64,000 nt of DNA from Haloterrigena gelatinilytica (lineage in GTDB: Archaea > Halobacteriota > Halobacteria > Halobacteriales > Natrialbaceae). The stretch lies in NCBI RefSeq assembly GCF_013342145.1, contig NZ_JABUQZ010000001.1:3100001-3164000 (forward strand), written 5' to 3'. How positions within the stretch are numbered: the stretch's first letter is position 1; each line of letters starts with the position of its first letter. A program made the translations under genes and the position numbers. Below are positions 35,489-44,409 of the stretch, one piece after another. A model generated the notes under the pieces. It had not been told where the DNA came from. It was given only the letters and a program-made list of their open reading frames with translations, and made no database searches.

Positions 35489-36154
35489 TTACCGTCCGCG
35501 CATTTCCACGAATCGGACCCCGCCGTGCTCGGTGCGCTCGAGACTGCCGTCCTCTCGTTTCGTCGCCTCGACGAGGGTCTGGAACCCGGACCCGATCGGC
35601 GCGAGGAGCGTGCCGCCGGGCCGCACCTGCTCGACGACGGGATCGGGGAACGACGCGGCCGCACACGTGAAGTACGCGGCGTCGTAGGGCGCGTGCTCGG
35701 GCCAGCCCTCGCGACCGTCGCCCGTCCGAACGTCGACCCCGTCGTACCCGAGTTCGGCGAGTCGCTCGCGGGCTCGGTTGGCGAGGTCGGCGCTGTACTC
35801 GACGGTCGCGACCGACTCGTCGCCGACGAGTTCGGCCGTGACCGCGGCGTGGTAGCCGCAGCCGGTGCCGATCTCGAGGACCTCGTCGCCGGGTTCGACT
35901 TCGAGCAGATCCGCCATCACGGCGACCATGTGGGGCGCGCTGATCGTCTGGCCGTCCCCGATCGGGAGGGGTCGGTCCGCGTACGCCCGATCCCGTCGGT
36001 CCGGCGGGACGAAGGCGTGTCGGGGGACCGATTCCATGGCCTCGAGAACGCGGTCGTCGTCGACGCGAGACGCGACGGTCCGGACCATGCGCTCGCGTGC
36101 GGCTTCGTAGTCGTCGGAGTCGGACTCGGCGTCGGAACCGAAGTTGCGGAACAT
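35489..36154 (-). CDS. pcm: Protein-L-isoaspartate O-methyltransferase
   Basis: A 221-residue methyltransferase that uses SAM to methylate L-isoaspartyl residues and so starts their repair. The motifs are complete: VPRHAFVPPDRRDRAYADRP, GDGQTISAPHMVAVM, the SAM loop VLEIGTGCGYHAAV and VRPGGTLLAPIG. Start at MFRNFGSDAESDSDD; longer upstream frames are shadow sequence. The divergent paralogue lies just downstream. Confidence 0.93.
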   Translation of the reverse strand: MFRNFGSDAESDSDDYEAARERMVRTVASRVDDDRVLEAMESVPRHAFVPPDRRDRAYADRPLPIGDGQTISAPHMVAVMADLLEVEPGDEVLEIGTGCGYHAAVTAELVGDESVATVEYSADLANRARERLAELGYDGVDVRTGDGREGWPEHAPYDAAYFTCAAASFPDPVVEQVRPGGTLLAPIGSGFQTLVEATKREDGSLERTEHGGVRFVEMRGR

Positions 36155-36264
36155 GGTCCGACGTACCGTCTCGCAAGCAATAGGCGGTGGGTGGCGAGTG
36201 CCGGCACCTCCGAGCGAGCGTCGACTGCCGGACGAACGGCGTCCGATCGATCGGCTACCTCTAC

Positions 36265-36918
36265 CTACCAGGCCGACCAGGCGCTGGTCTGCTGGTCGTA
36301 GGCGTAGATGCGCTTCGCGTCCTTCGCGAGGATGGAGTCGCCCTCCATCTCGTAGCGATCCCGGTCGTAGTCCGCGGCGTCGTCGCGGACGACGAACGCG
36401 TCGATCTCGAACTCGTCGTCGCCGAACTGTTCGACCTCGCCGACCTCGAACTCGTAGTCGCCGGGCACGTGGACCGTGATACTGCGGCTGTCGTCGCGCG
36501 AGCCGTCCTGCGGGTGGACCGTGACGTTGACCGCGACGTTGTCGACCTCGCGGGTCCAGACGGTCTCGACGTCCTCGGCGGCCGCTTCCTCGCGTCGCCT
36601 GTGACCGTCGAGTTCGACACTCGTGACGCGAACCGTCGAGAGGACCTCCTCGGTCTCGAGGATGAACTCGTCGCCGACCTCGACGGTCTCGTCTTCGGGG
36701 GTCGTCACGTTCGCGGTGAAGGACTCCCCGCCCTGGGAGACGACCACGTCGAGGGTGACCTCTCGCTCGCGCTCGGGCTGGATCTTGTGGACGTGACTGC
36801 ACTCGCTACAACGAACCGTGAGGGTGCCGGCGCCTTCCGTGAGTACCTCGTGGACCGTCTCGAGGTCCGGCGAGCACGAAGGACAGGGCGTCGGAACCCG
36901 ATCCGGAATTTCGCTCAT
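36265..36918 (-). CDS. HVO_0476-like zinc finger protein
   Basis: A 217-residue protein with an N-terminal zinc ribbon (CPSC at about residue 12 and CSEC at about 37), followed by a beta-rich body (EVTLDVVVSQGGESFTANV and VGDEFILETEEVLSTVRVTS) and a short C-terminal tail ending SAWSAW. I recall this as the haloarchaeal HVO_0476 family; function unknown. The ribbon could bind RNA, DNA or protein. It stands alone with small gaps on both sides. Confidence 0.8.
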   Translation of the reverse strand: MSEIPDRVPTPCPSCSPDLETVHEVLTEGAGTLTVRCSECSHVHKIQPEREREVTLDVVVSQGGESFTANVTTPEDETVEVGDEFILETEEVLSTVRVTSVELDGHRRREEAAAEDVETVWTREVDNVAVNVTVHPQDGSRDDSRSITVHVPGDYEFEVGEVEQFGDDEFEIDAFVVRDDAADYDRDRYEMEGDSILAKDAKRIYAYDQQTSAWSAW

Positions 36919-37034
36919 AACCGTTCTAGACGCTACGCACCTAAAAAGCGATTGAAGCCGTCGTCACGCCGAGAGCCGGAGTCGATCGAGACGGCCTCGA
37001 GTTCGGTTCGACCCGCTTCCTGTCCCGAAACGAG

Positions 37035-37619
37035 CTAGTTCCCCTGGATCGCGTCGATGACCATCGCCGCGGCGACGATGGGCTCTTTCGGGACGGTGCT
37101 GGCGTCGTCGATCGTGATATCGTAGCGGTCGCGCAGCGAGAAGAGTCGGCCGCTGATCGAGCCGACGTGAGCGCCCGACGCGTCGGTGATCTCGTACTTG
37201 TGCGGGATCCATCCACCGAACGGAACGATGTTCCGGGCCAGCGTCACCAGCCCGCCCCGAGAGTTGATCTCGGCCAGTTTCTCCTCGGTGGTCGCGTCGC
37301 GGATCGTCCACGTATCCTGTAGCAGCGAGTAGTCGTTGTCCAGCACGACGAGGTTCTCGCCGGTCTGGGCGTCCGAGAGCACGTAGTTACCCGCGACGTC
37401 GATGATCCCCCCGGCGTTCACGGTGAACACCTCGTTGCCCTCGCCGTCGGTGAAGGGGAACTCATCTTTCATCTTGAACATCTTCTGTTTCCCCTCGAGG
37501 ACGGTGTCGCCGCCGGCGTCGAGCGCCTTGTACTTGTTTCGAACGAACCCCTGCTCGACCGTATACCGGTCGTCGACGAGCTCGATCCCCTGAATATCGT
37601 ACTCCCGAGTGTTACGCAT
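37035..37619 (-). CDS. LURP-one-related (tubby-like fold) protein
   Basis: A 194-residue protein of the LURP-one/YxjI family, a 12-strand barrel around a central helix, like tubby and scramblase C termini. VEQGFVRNKYKALDAGGDTV, GKQKMFKMKDEFPFTDGEG and SLRDRYDITIDD fit the family. Molecular role unknown; possibly binds lipid. No signal peptide. Confidence 0.8.
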   Translation of the reverse strand: MRNTREYDIQGIELVDDRYTVEQGFVRNKYKALDAGGDTVLEGKQKMFKMKDEFPFTDGEGNEVFTVNAGGIIDVAGNYVLSDAQTGENLVVLDNDYSLLQDTWTIRDATTEEKLAEINSRGGLVTLARNIVPFGGWIPHKYEITDASGAHVGSISGRLFSLRDRYDITIDDASTVPKEPIVAAAMVIDAIQGN

Positions 37620-37748
37620 CGGTCCGAACTATCCCCGGCATCACTTGAAACCACTAGGTACACACATGTACTCGGAATATTTCACCAGTAGTGTGGCGGT
37701 ATTTCGGGGAGAGTGTAGAAGACTCGGCTCGCTCGAGTCGCGCCGCGA

Positions 37749-38705
37749 TCAGGCGTCGGTCGCGGTCGGAAGGTCGATCGGCTCGCCGTCGGCGTACACC
37801 GTCGGTTCCAGCAGGATTCCGTCGAGGTGGATCGGCGCCTCCGTCTCGCCGCCGATCCCCGCGTCGTCGCCGATCGCGATGTGGACGGTGCCGCCGGCCT
37901 TCTCGTCCAACAGGACGGAGCCGACGAGGTCGGTGACGGCCACGTTCGTACCGATCCCCAGTTCCGCGAGGTTGTAGGCGGCGTCGCCGACCTCTTCGGC
38001 AGCGTCCGCCACCGTTTTCCGTATCTCGTCGTCAGAGATCCGCGTGACCAGTCCGTCCTCGACCTCGAAGGCGAGTTCCTGACCGTCCTCGAGCAGGCCG
38101 TGGGGCCGCATCGTCCCGTCGACGACGAACGTCCCGTCGGCGGTTTCGGGGCTGACGAACACCTCGCCGGCGGGCAGGTTCGACATCTGACCGGCCTCGT
38201 GGACGATCCCGGTGTCCGAGAGCCACTCCCGATCACCGATCCCGAACGCGATGTCGGTGCCGGCGGGGGTCGTCACGCGGATCTCGTCGGCGTCGGCCAC
38301 CTGCTCTAAGACCTCCTCACAGTGGGTGGCGATCGACTCGTAGTCGGCGTCCAGTCCCGTCGTGAAGACCGCCTCGGTGATCCCCGGCAGCGTCGCGACG
38401 CGGGCCCCGGCCTCGTTGGCTTCGGTGCGGGCGCGCGTGTGACTCAAACTCTTCGTCGTCGGCGCGAGGACGACGTCCGCGCCGGCCATCGCGGCCGCGA
38501 CGGGTTGGGGCGGTTCGCTCCCGTGGGTTTCGCCGGGCGGGTAGCGGACGACGACCGCGTCGTCGGTGATCTCGCCGGCGACCTCGTAGAGGGCCTCCCC
38601 GATCGGTTCGCGCTCGTCGTCTGTGACGATGGCACACGATTCGTCGCTCTCGAGGGCCAGACACTGCCGCACGGCCGTCTCGGCGGCACCGCGCAGTTCG
38701 GACAT
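37749..38705 (-). CDS. Aminopeptidase, M29-like family
   Basis: A 318-residue protein of the thermophilic-metallopeptidase-like family, annotated in haloarchaea as aminopeptidase. NLPAGEVFVSPETADGTFVV and LGIGTNVAVTD are its most typical stretches; HIAIGDDAGIGGETEAPIHL near the end holds His and Glu candidates for metal binding. Some relatives are dioxygenases of the NicX type, so peptidase activity is probable but not certain. It is a single gene, divergent in sequence from M17 and M42 enzymes. Confidence 0.75.
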   Translation of the reverse strand: MSELRGAAETAVRQCLALESDESCAIVTDDEREPIGEALYEVAGEITDDAVVVRYPPGETHGSEPPQPVAAAMAGADVVLAPTTKSLSHTRARTEANEAGARVATLPGITEAVFTTGLDADYESIATHCEEVLEQVADADEIRVTTPAGTDIAFGIGDREWLSDTGIVHEAGQMSNLPAGEVFVSPETADGTFVVDGTMRPHGLLEDGQELAFEVEDGLVTRISDDEIRKTVADAAEEVGDAAYNLAELGIGTNVAVTDLVGSVLLDEKAGGTVHIAIGDDAGIGGETEAPIHLDGILLEPTVYADGEPIDLPTATDA

Positions 38706-38833
38706 ACGCGCATATTGTCTCAGGGGGTCGAAAGCTATTGCCCTTGGCGTCCGGCCGGCCCGCGGTTCGGAATCGCCGGCAGCGAACGCGTCTCCCGGCT
38801 GCGGTCACCGCCTCGATCGGACGGAGCCGGCCG

Positions 38834-40096
38834 TCAGTCCGCCGTCTGCGGCGTCGCTTCCGGCGGTTCGTCCGCGTCCGCCTCCACCGTCGAGTCGTCC
38901 GCGTTCGAGGGCGACGCCGCGAGTTCGTCGGGCGTCCCGAAGACGTGGAGCGTGTCGCCGGCCTCGAGCGGTTCCTTGTCGGCCGGCAGCGAGACGATCT
39001 CGTCGCCGCGCTCGACCGCGAGCGCGCGGCCCGGCACCCAGCCGGCGAACTCGTTCTCGAGCGGGCCGCCGTCCTCGACCGCGGTCGCCGTCACCGTCTC
39101 GTCGCTGGCCCTGATCGCCGCGACGAGCGCGTGACCGGCGCTCGGCGTCTCCGGACGCGTCGTGAGGCGATACCGCCGGCCGGGATCGAACGCCTCGGCG
39201 TCGTCCGCGTCGACGAGCAGCGTCGTGATCGATCCCGCGCTCGCTCGCAGCGTCCCCGTCGCGACGTACTGTCGGGCGTCGGCGCCGCCGGTCCAGACCT
39301 CGACCGGATCGCCGGTGCTCGCCCGCGCGGGCGGATCGCCGGCGATGGCGACGGCGACCCGGTCAGGTCCGAGCGTAGGGCTGATTCCGGGCCGGCGATC
39401 GCCGACCGCGACGGCCTCGACGGCGCCGTCCGCGGAGAGGTCCGCGCGGACGTAGCCGATGTCGAAGTCGGACTCGAGGCGCGCCTCGAGTCGGGATCGA
39501 AGCTCGGGCACCGACAGGTCGTTGGGGAACAGGAATCGCCGTCCCGCGAGGTCCCGTTTGACGCCGTCGTCGACGGCGGGGTACCCCTCGGCGTCGTCGA
39601 TCGACCCGGGGAGCGCGACCGCGACGGCGAGTCCGGCCGACCGGACGAGGTCGGCCGCCGGCCCGTCGGACTCGAGTCGCGTCACGTCGTAAACGCCGCA
39701 CGCGAGCCGGTCGCCGAGCCGGTGGCCGGCGGTCGCGGCGAGGGCGCCCGCGGTCACCAGCCCGAGGAGGTAACTGCCGGACGTGTAGTGGACCAGCGGC
39801 GAATCGACGACGACCTCGCCGCGGCGGATCGCCTCGAGGAGGAGCCGGCCGGACGGGAGTGCGAGCCCGGCGAGGACGGCCGCTCCGCGCGGTAGTTTGC
39901 GAACGGTCGCTCCCCGATAGCCGAACGCGACCGCGAGCGCGCCGACGCCCGCCAGCAGTCCGTACCCGAGGATGCCGAGCAGGGCCGTCCGCGTCCATTC
40001 GACCGTCGTCGAGCCGCCGAACGCGTCGCCGCTCTGCAGGAGTTCGACCGCGAGCAGCGCGTCCGGGAGCGCCTCGAGCGGCATCGCGACCGTCAT
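38834..40096 (-). CDS. Membrane TrkA-C domain protein (second of pair)
   Basis: A 420-residue protein with three or so N-terminal membrane helices (about residues 36-62, 70-90, 108-128), a long soluble region and a C-terminal TrkA-C module (about 340-400: VTATAVEDGGPLENEF, ALAVERGDEIVSLPAD, LEAGDTLHVFGTPDEL). TrkA-C binds small ligands to gate K+ transport; here the module is joined to its own membrane anchor without a recognisable ion pore. It starts 1 base after the upstream gene ends, so the pair probably works together. Ends in an acidic tail. Confidence 0.75.
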   Translation of the reverse strand: MTVAMPLEALPDALLAVELLQSGDAFGGSTTVEWTRTALLGILGYGLLAGVGALAVAFGYRGATVRKLPRGAAVLAGLALPSGRLLLEAIRRGEVVVDSPLVHYTSGSYLLGLVTAGALAATAGHRLGDRLACGVYDVTRLESDGPAADLVRSAGLAVAVALPGSIDDAEGYPAVDDGVKRDLAGRRFLFPNDLSVPELRSRLEARLESDFDIGYVRADLSADGAVEAVAVGDRRPGISPTLGPDRVAVAIAGDPPARASTGDPVEVWTGGADARQYVATGTLRASAGSITTLLVDADDAEAFDPGRRYRLTTRPETPSAGHALVAAIRASDETVTATAVEDGGPLENEFAGWVPGRALAVERGDEIVSLPADKEPLEAGDTLHVFGTPDELAASPSNADDSTVEADADEPPEATPQTAD

Positions 40097-40097
40097 C

Positions 40098-41402
40098 TCA
40101 GTCGCTCACCTCGATTGCTCGTCGGTCGGGGTCGTCCGAGTCCGTCCGTTTCTCGAGGGCCTCCCCGTCGGTTCCGAGGAGGATCGCCTCCGCGCCGACC
40201 GAAATCGCGGCCGGGTCGGGATCGAACCGCCACGTCCCCTCGTTCGTCGCCGCGTCGGGACGGGCGGCGTCGGAGTCGCCGCTGTCGTCGCGTTCCGCCC
40301 GCCGGACCGCGAACACCTCGAGATCGACCGCGTCGTCGTCGATCACCGCCAGTATCGGTTCGGACCACCACACCTTCCGGATCGCCGTCCCGTCGCGTTC
40401 GAGCAGCGAGACGGCGTCGAACTCGCGGGTGGTCTCGCCCGATACGACGGCGATCCGCGCCCGCTCGGCCTCGAGCAGCGCCTCCGCGTCCGTCGTCGGC
40501 ACGGCGACGGTGACCCGTCCCTCGCCGCCGCGAGCCACGGTCGCCGACGACCGGGTCGCTCCGCCGGTACCGTCGCCGTCGGCTGCGGGCGTCGCGGTCG
40601 CGTCCGGCGCGGCGCGTCCGCCGTCCGCGACGACGTCGTCGCGGACGCTGGTGCCGAGTACGGTCCCGGCGACCGTCGTCGCCTCGGTCATCGCGAGAAC
40701 GTCGTCGCCCGGCGCGAGCCCGGTCGGGAGGAGCGTCCGCACCGACACGGCGCGCCAGCCGTCCGGAACCCGCTTCGCGACGCCGTTGGTCGGCGGCGCC
40801 GCCGCGATCGACGCCCGCCCCCGACCGTCGACGGCGACCGAGGCCGCCTCGAGATCGAAGGTCGTCTCGAGTCGGTCCTCGAGGCGGGTTTCGAGTGCCG
40901 CGAGCGGAAGGTCCGCCGGTAGCCGCCACGCGCCGCCCTCGAGGGCCGCCCGGAGGTCGGGGTCGAGCGGCGGATAGCCGTCGAACGCGCGGACGTCGCC
41001 GCTCGCGCGGATCGTCACCTGCCCCATCGCGTCGACTGCGTCGATCGCGTCGCCGGACAGCGTCCGACCGCGCTCGACGGGCAGCGTCGTCTTCCGCGGG
41101 AGTTCGGTCGCGAGTCGCCAGCCGAGGCTGTCCGCGTAGGCGGCGATCACCCCGACGGCGAACAGCGCCGTGGCGATCCGCACCGCCTGCTCCGACAGGG
41201 GGTCGACGTCGAAGACGCCGATCGCGTAGCCGATTCCACCGGCCAGCGCGATTGCGATCGGGACCGACGCGGCCCGCGGCAGTCGTCGCCGGCGGACGTA
41301 GCCGAGGCCGAGCGCGACCGCCGCGACGAGGGACGCCGTCACGACGGCGATCAACAGACCGTACGCGACTCCGATCACCGATTCGTACGCTACCGTATCC
41401 AT
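40098..41402 (-). CDS. Membrane TrkA-C-like protein (first of pair)
   Basis: A 434-residue protein with the same plan as its neighbour: N-terminal hydrophobic helices (about 8-35, 45-63, 75-92), then soluble modules. FDGYPPLDPDLRAAL and WRLPADLPLAALETRLEDRL match EGYPAVDDGVKRDL and FLFPNDLSVPELRSRLEARL in the second protein, showing they are distant paralogues. The C-terminal part (IRKVWWSEPILAVIDDDAVD, ISVGAEAILLGTDGEAL) lies where TrkA-C sits in the partner but is less typical. A Thr/Asp-rich linker separates the halves. Likely transport regulator; substrate unknown. Confidence 0.65.
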   Translation of the reverse strand: MDTVAYESVIGVAYGLLIAVVTASLVAAVALGLGYVRRRRLPRAASVPIAIALAGGIGYAIGVFDVDPLSEQAVRIATALFAVGVIAAYADSLGWRLATELPRKTTLPVERGRTLSGDAIDAVDAMGQVTIRASGDVRAFDGYPPLDPDLRAALEGGAWRLPADLPLAALETRLEDRLETTFDLEAASVAVDGRGRASIAAAPPTNGVAKRVPDGWRAVSVRTLLPTGLAPGDDVLAMTEATTVAGTVLGTSVRDDVVADGGRAAPDATATPAADGDGTGGATRSSATVARGGEGRVTVAVPTTDAEALLEAERARIAVVSGETTREFDAVSLLERDGTAIRKVWWSEPILAVIDDDAVDLEVFAVRRAERDDSGDSDAARPDAATNEGTWRFDPDPAAISVGAEAILLGTDGEALEKRTDSDDPDRRAIEVSD

Positions 41403-41661
41403 AGCGTCTCAACTCGTGTCGCCGTACCGGTTCGATGCCCCGTCTTTCTCGAGGGGGCGCCGGATATCACCCGTCGCTTCCCGGCGGATCGCCGACTCGT
41501 CCGTCCCGCGATCGTCCTGGCGTCCCGACGGAAGCGACTGCTCGATCCGCGATCAGCGCCGTCAGTTTGCATCTCCTTGCGGAGCATGCCGCTATTCCCC
41601 CATCCTTTCTACTTAAACTGTAGTGAGAGATTATAATTTGCATAGCGAACATGGTATTCCC

Positions 41662-42741
41662 ATGAGTTTCGTAATTGGGCGCGGCGACGAGCTGGCAGAG
41701 GGACCCGCGGGACGGCTCGGCCGATACCGGGCGCTCGACGGGAGCGAAGGGGCCGACCTCTTTCTCGACCTCGACGGCCCGCACGCCGCGCTCGTCGTCG
41801 GCAAGCGCGGGTACGGGAAGTCGTTCACGATGGGCGTCATCGCGGAGGAACTCGCGCGATCGCGGGGCGTCGCGCCCGTGATCGTCGATCCGATGGGCGT
41901 CTTCGACACGCTCGCCGACGGCGCCGAGGGCGATCCGGTCCCCGCCGAGGTCGTCGCGTCCCCGGCGGTCGACGCGACCTCGCTCGACCCGCAATCGTGG
42001 TGTGCGCTGCTGGATCTCTCGCCGGAAAGCGGCGCCGGGAGCCTCGTCTGGCAGGCCGCGACCGAATCGGCGACCATCGCCGCCATGCGCGACCACGTCG
42101 AGGCGACCGACGCGCCCGACGCGGACAGGCGGGCCGCGATCAACCACCTGAACCTCGCGGCGTCGTGGGACGTCTTCGATCCCGACGGCCTCTCGGCGGC
42201 CGACCTCGGCGGGCCGGAGATGACGATCGTCGACGTCTCCGGCCTCGAGGCCCGAGCCATGAACGCCGTCTGTCGCGGCGTCGGCGAGGCGCTCTACCGG
42301 GCTCGAGTCCGCGAGACGATCGATCGGCTCCCCTGGCTGTTGCTCGACGAGGCCCACACGTTCTTCGAGGGCGTGGCCGAGCCGGCCCTTCAGACGATTC
42401 TTACGCGCGGCCGCGCGCCGGGAGTCAGCCTCGTAGCCGCGACCCAGCGGCCCGGCGCCGTCCCGCCGGTCGGCATCTCCCAGTCGGACGTCCTCGTCTC
42501 CCACCGGCTCACCTCCGAGGCCGACCTCGAGGCGCTCGAGAGCGCCCAGCCGACGTACATGAACGGGTCGCTCGACGACCGGATGCCGACGGAGCCCGGC
42601 GAAGCGGTGGTCATCGACGACGCCACGGAGACCGTCCACGCCGCGCAGGTCCGGTGGCGGGATACGCCCCACGGCGGCGACAGCCCGCGGGCGAGCGATT
42701 ACAGTGACTCTGACGCCGCTCCGACGGCCGGCACCGACTGA
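41662..42741 (+). CDS. HerA-like (DUF87) ATPase
   Basis: A 359-residue hexameric-type P-loop ATPase of the HerA/FtsK group. Walker A is VVGKRGYGKSFTMG and Walker B is LPWLLLDEAHTFF; ILTRGRAPGVSLVAATQRP is the usual sensor region, and SDVLVSHRLTSEADLEAL follows. The N-terminal HAS-like barrel is short. Start set at MSFVIGRGDELAEG; 13 further codons can be read upstream. HerA with NurA resects DNA ends, but no nurA is here, and related ATPases also serve plasmid or pilus systems. Next gene on the strand is a coiled-coil protein. Confidence 0.85.
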   Translation: MSFVIGRGDELAEGPAGRLGRYRALDGSEGADLFLDLDGPHAALVVGKRGYGKSFTMGVIAEELARSRGVAPVIVDPMGVFDTLADGAEGDPVPAEVVASPAVDATSLDPQSWCALLDLSPESGAGSLVWQAATESATIAAMRDHVEATDAPDADRRAAINHLNLAASWDVFDPDGLSAADLGGPEMTIVDVSGLEARAMNAVCRGVGEALYRARVRETIDRLPWLLLDEAHTFFEGVAEPALQTILTRGRAPGVSLVAATQRPGAVPPVGISQSDVLVSHRLTSEADLEALESAQPTYMNGSLDDRMPTEPGEAVVIDDATETVHAAQVRWRDTPHGGDSPRASDYSDSDAAPTAGTD

Positions 42742-42905
42742 ATCGACGTTCGGGCCGTTCCGTCCCGGACGACCGGCCGCTGGTCGACGACATCGGTCCC
42801 GTCGCGCTGACTGAACCGCACATCTGCCGCTCTAGGGAGTCAGCTTCCGCTATTGGCCCCTTCCTCGTGTTGAGGTTTAAATGGGAACGAGCGGGCAGAT
42901 AGCCT

Positions 42906-43688
42906 ATGGCCGATATCGATCGAATCGACCATCGTCTCGCCGCCGTCGAACGGGCCGTCATCGACGGCGACTACGAGGTCGATGAGTTGGTGGATCTGGC
43001 GACGCTCACCGAGACCGTCGACCGCCTCGAGACGCGGGTCGACGAACAGGAACGGCGACTCGCGGCCCTCGAGGCGGAGACGGAGTCGCTGACCGGGTTC
43101 GTCGACAACGTCGAGTCGGTCAACGACGACGTCGAGCGGCAGGCCGCGACGGCCGTCGCGACCGTCGACCGCCTCGAGGATCGGATCGGCGAACTCGAGT
43201 CGGCCCTCGAGGCGATTCGACAGGACCCCGCCGACGCCGAAGCGGCGACCGGGCGGTCGAAAGCGCTGGCCGGCGACGACCCCGACGACGCCGATCGACG
43301 GAACGCGACGTCGACGGCGACCGAAGTTCCAGTCGCCGAACGGGAGACGGCGCCGGACGACGACGGAGCGAAGTCGCCGGAAAACGCGGTCTCGGAGATC
43401 GTCAGCGGTGTCAGCAGTGACGGTGATGGCAGCGGTGTCGACGACGGTTTCGAGTGGGGCGCCGAGGAATCGGCCACCGACGGGAGGGCCGCGGCATCGG
43501 CGGCCGACGAGTCCAGTGTGGCCGGGATGGACGCGGCCGAACAGGAGTCCGTCGACCGACTGCTCGCCGACTCGAAGCGCGATCGATCCGAATCGGTGGT
43601 CGGCGAGGCGGCGGCCGAGGATGTCGGCGACGAGGAACCGGTCGACTCGGGCGGGTTCCTCTCGTCGGTTCGCTCCAAACTGCCGTGA
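42906..43688 (+). CDS. Coiled-coil protein (DUF7310-like)
   Basis: A 260-residue acidic protein. The first 105 residues are a predicted coiled coil with regular heptads (LTETVDRLETRVDEQERRLA), residues 110-225 are a disordered Asp/Ser/Ala-rich stretch, and the end has SVDRLLADSKRDRSES and GGFLSSVRSKLP. I recall the family as DUF7310, found near secretion or pilus-type ATPases; that is memory, not shown here. It lies 164 bases after the HerA-like gene, so a shared function is possible. Confidence 0.7.
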   Translation: MADIDRIDHRLAAVERAVIDGDYEVDELVDLATLTETVDRLETRVDEQERRLAALEAETESLTGFVDNVESVNDDVERQAATAVATVDRLEDRIGELESALEAIRQDPADAEAATGRSKALAGDDPDDADRRNATSTATEVPVAERETAPDDDGAKSPENAVSEIVSGVSSDGDGSGVDDGFEWGAEESATDGRAAASAADESSVAGMDAAEQESVDRLLADSKRDRSESVVGEAAAEDVGDEEPVDSGGFLSSVRSKLP

Positions 43689-43784
43689 TCCGATAGCTCG
43701 TCGACCGACGGCGCCGCCGTGGTCGTGCTTCGACTCGGCGACCGACGTCGAACCGGAACAGCGCCGTCAACGCAGTGATCTTCG

Positions 43785-44312
43785 CTACCGTTCGTGTTGG
43801 ACCGCGAGTTCGAACGACTCGAGGACCGTTCCGTCCGGTTCGCGGATCTCGCCCTCGAGACCCGCTCCGTTCGCTCGCTCCTCGAGGACGGCGAAGCCGG
43901 GCCGGTTTCCGCGCGGATCGGCGTGACTGCCGGGGTTCAACAGGAGAAGGTCCTCGGTCTCGGTCACGGTCGGCCGATGGCTGTGGCCGAAGACGACGAC
44001 GTCGGCGTCCCGCGAGCGGCCGAACATCGCCAGTCCCGTCTCGCCGCCGTCGCGGCGATGGGTGACGGCGAAGCGGACCCCGCCGGCCGCGACCGTGCGG
44101 GCCGTCGGCAGGCGCTCTCGGACGGCCGCGCTGTCGGCGTTGCCGTGGACGGCGTAGAGGAGTTCGCACTCGGATTGAACGGCCTCGAGGGCCGACTCGC
44201 TCGTGAAGTCTCCGGCGTGGATCACGGTGTCGGCCTCGCGGGCCGCGGTCAGGGCCTCGCCCTCGAGTTCGTGGCCGTCGCCGCTGTGCGTGTCCGAGAA
44301 AATCGCGATCAT
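43785..44312 (-). CDS. YfcE/MJ0936-type metallophosphoesterase
   Basis: A 175-residue calcineurin-like phosphodiesterase. All metal motifs are present: FSDTHSGDG (DxH), IHAGDFTS (GD), VHGNADSAA (GN), FAVTHRRDG (H) and VVFGHSHRP (GHxH), and LLNPGSHADPRG closes the site. It should hydrolyse a phosphodiester using Mn2+ or similar. The natural substrate is unknown for the family. Confidence 0.92.
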   Translation of the reverse strand: MIAIFSDTHSGDGHELEGEALTAAREADTVIHAGDFTSESALEAVQSECELLYAVHGNADSAAVRERLPTARTVAAGGVRFAVTHRRDGGETGLAMFGRSRDADVVVFGHSHRPTVTETEDLLLLNPGSHADPRGNRPGFAVLEERANGAGLEGEIREPDGTVLESFELAVQHER

Positions 44313-44409
44313 GGTCGCCCTTCGGGCGGCGCCGACAGGTTCCTTTCGAAGTCGAACACTGTCGTCGCGCGGTCGACACTTTTAACGAATCCGCTCGAAG
44401 GGGACGACG

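Noticed and set aside
34572-35687. Long plus-strand ORF starting in the second C-rich element
   Set aside because: It runs antisense to pcm and is Arg/Pro-rich; it shares only the first 19 or so codons with the copy 1 frame, which is due to the DNA repeat.
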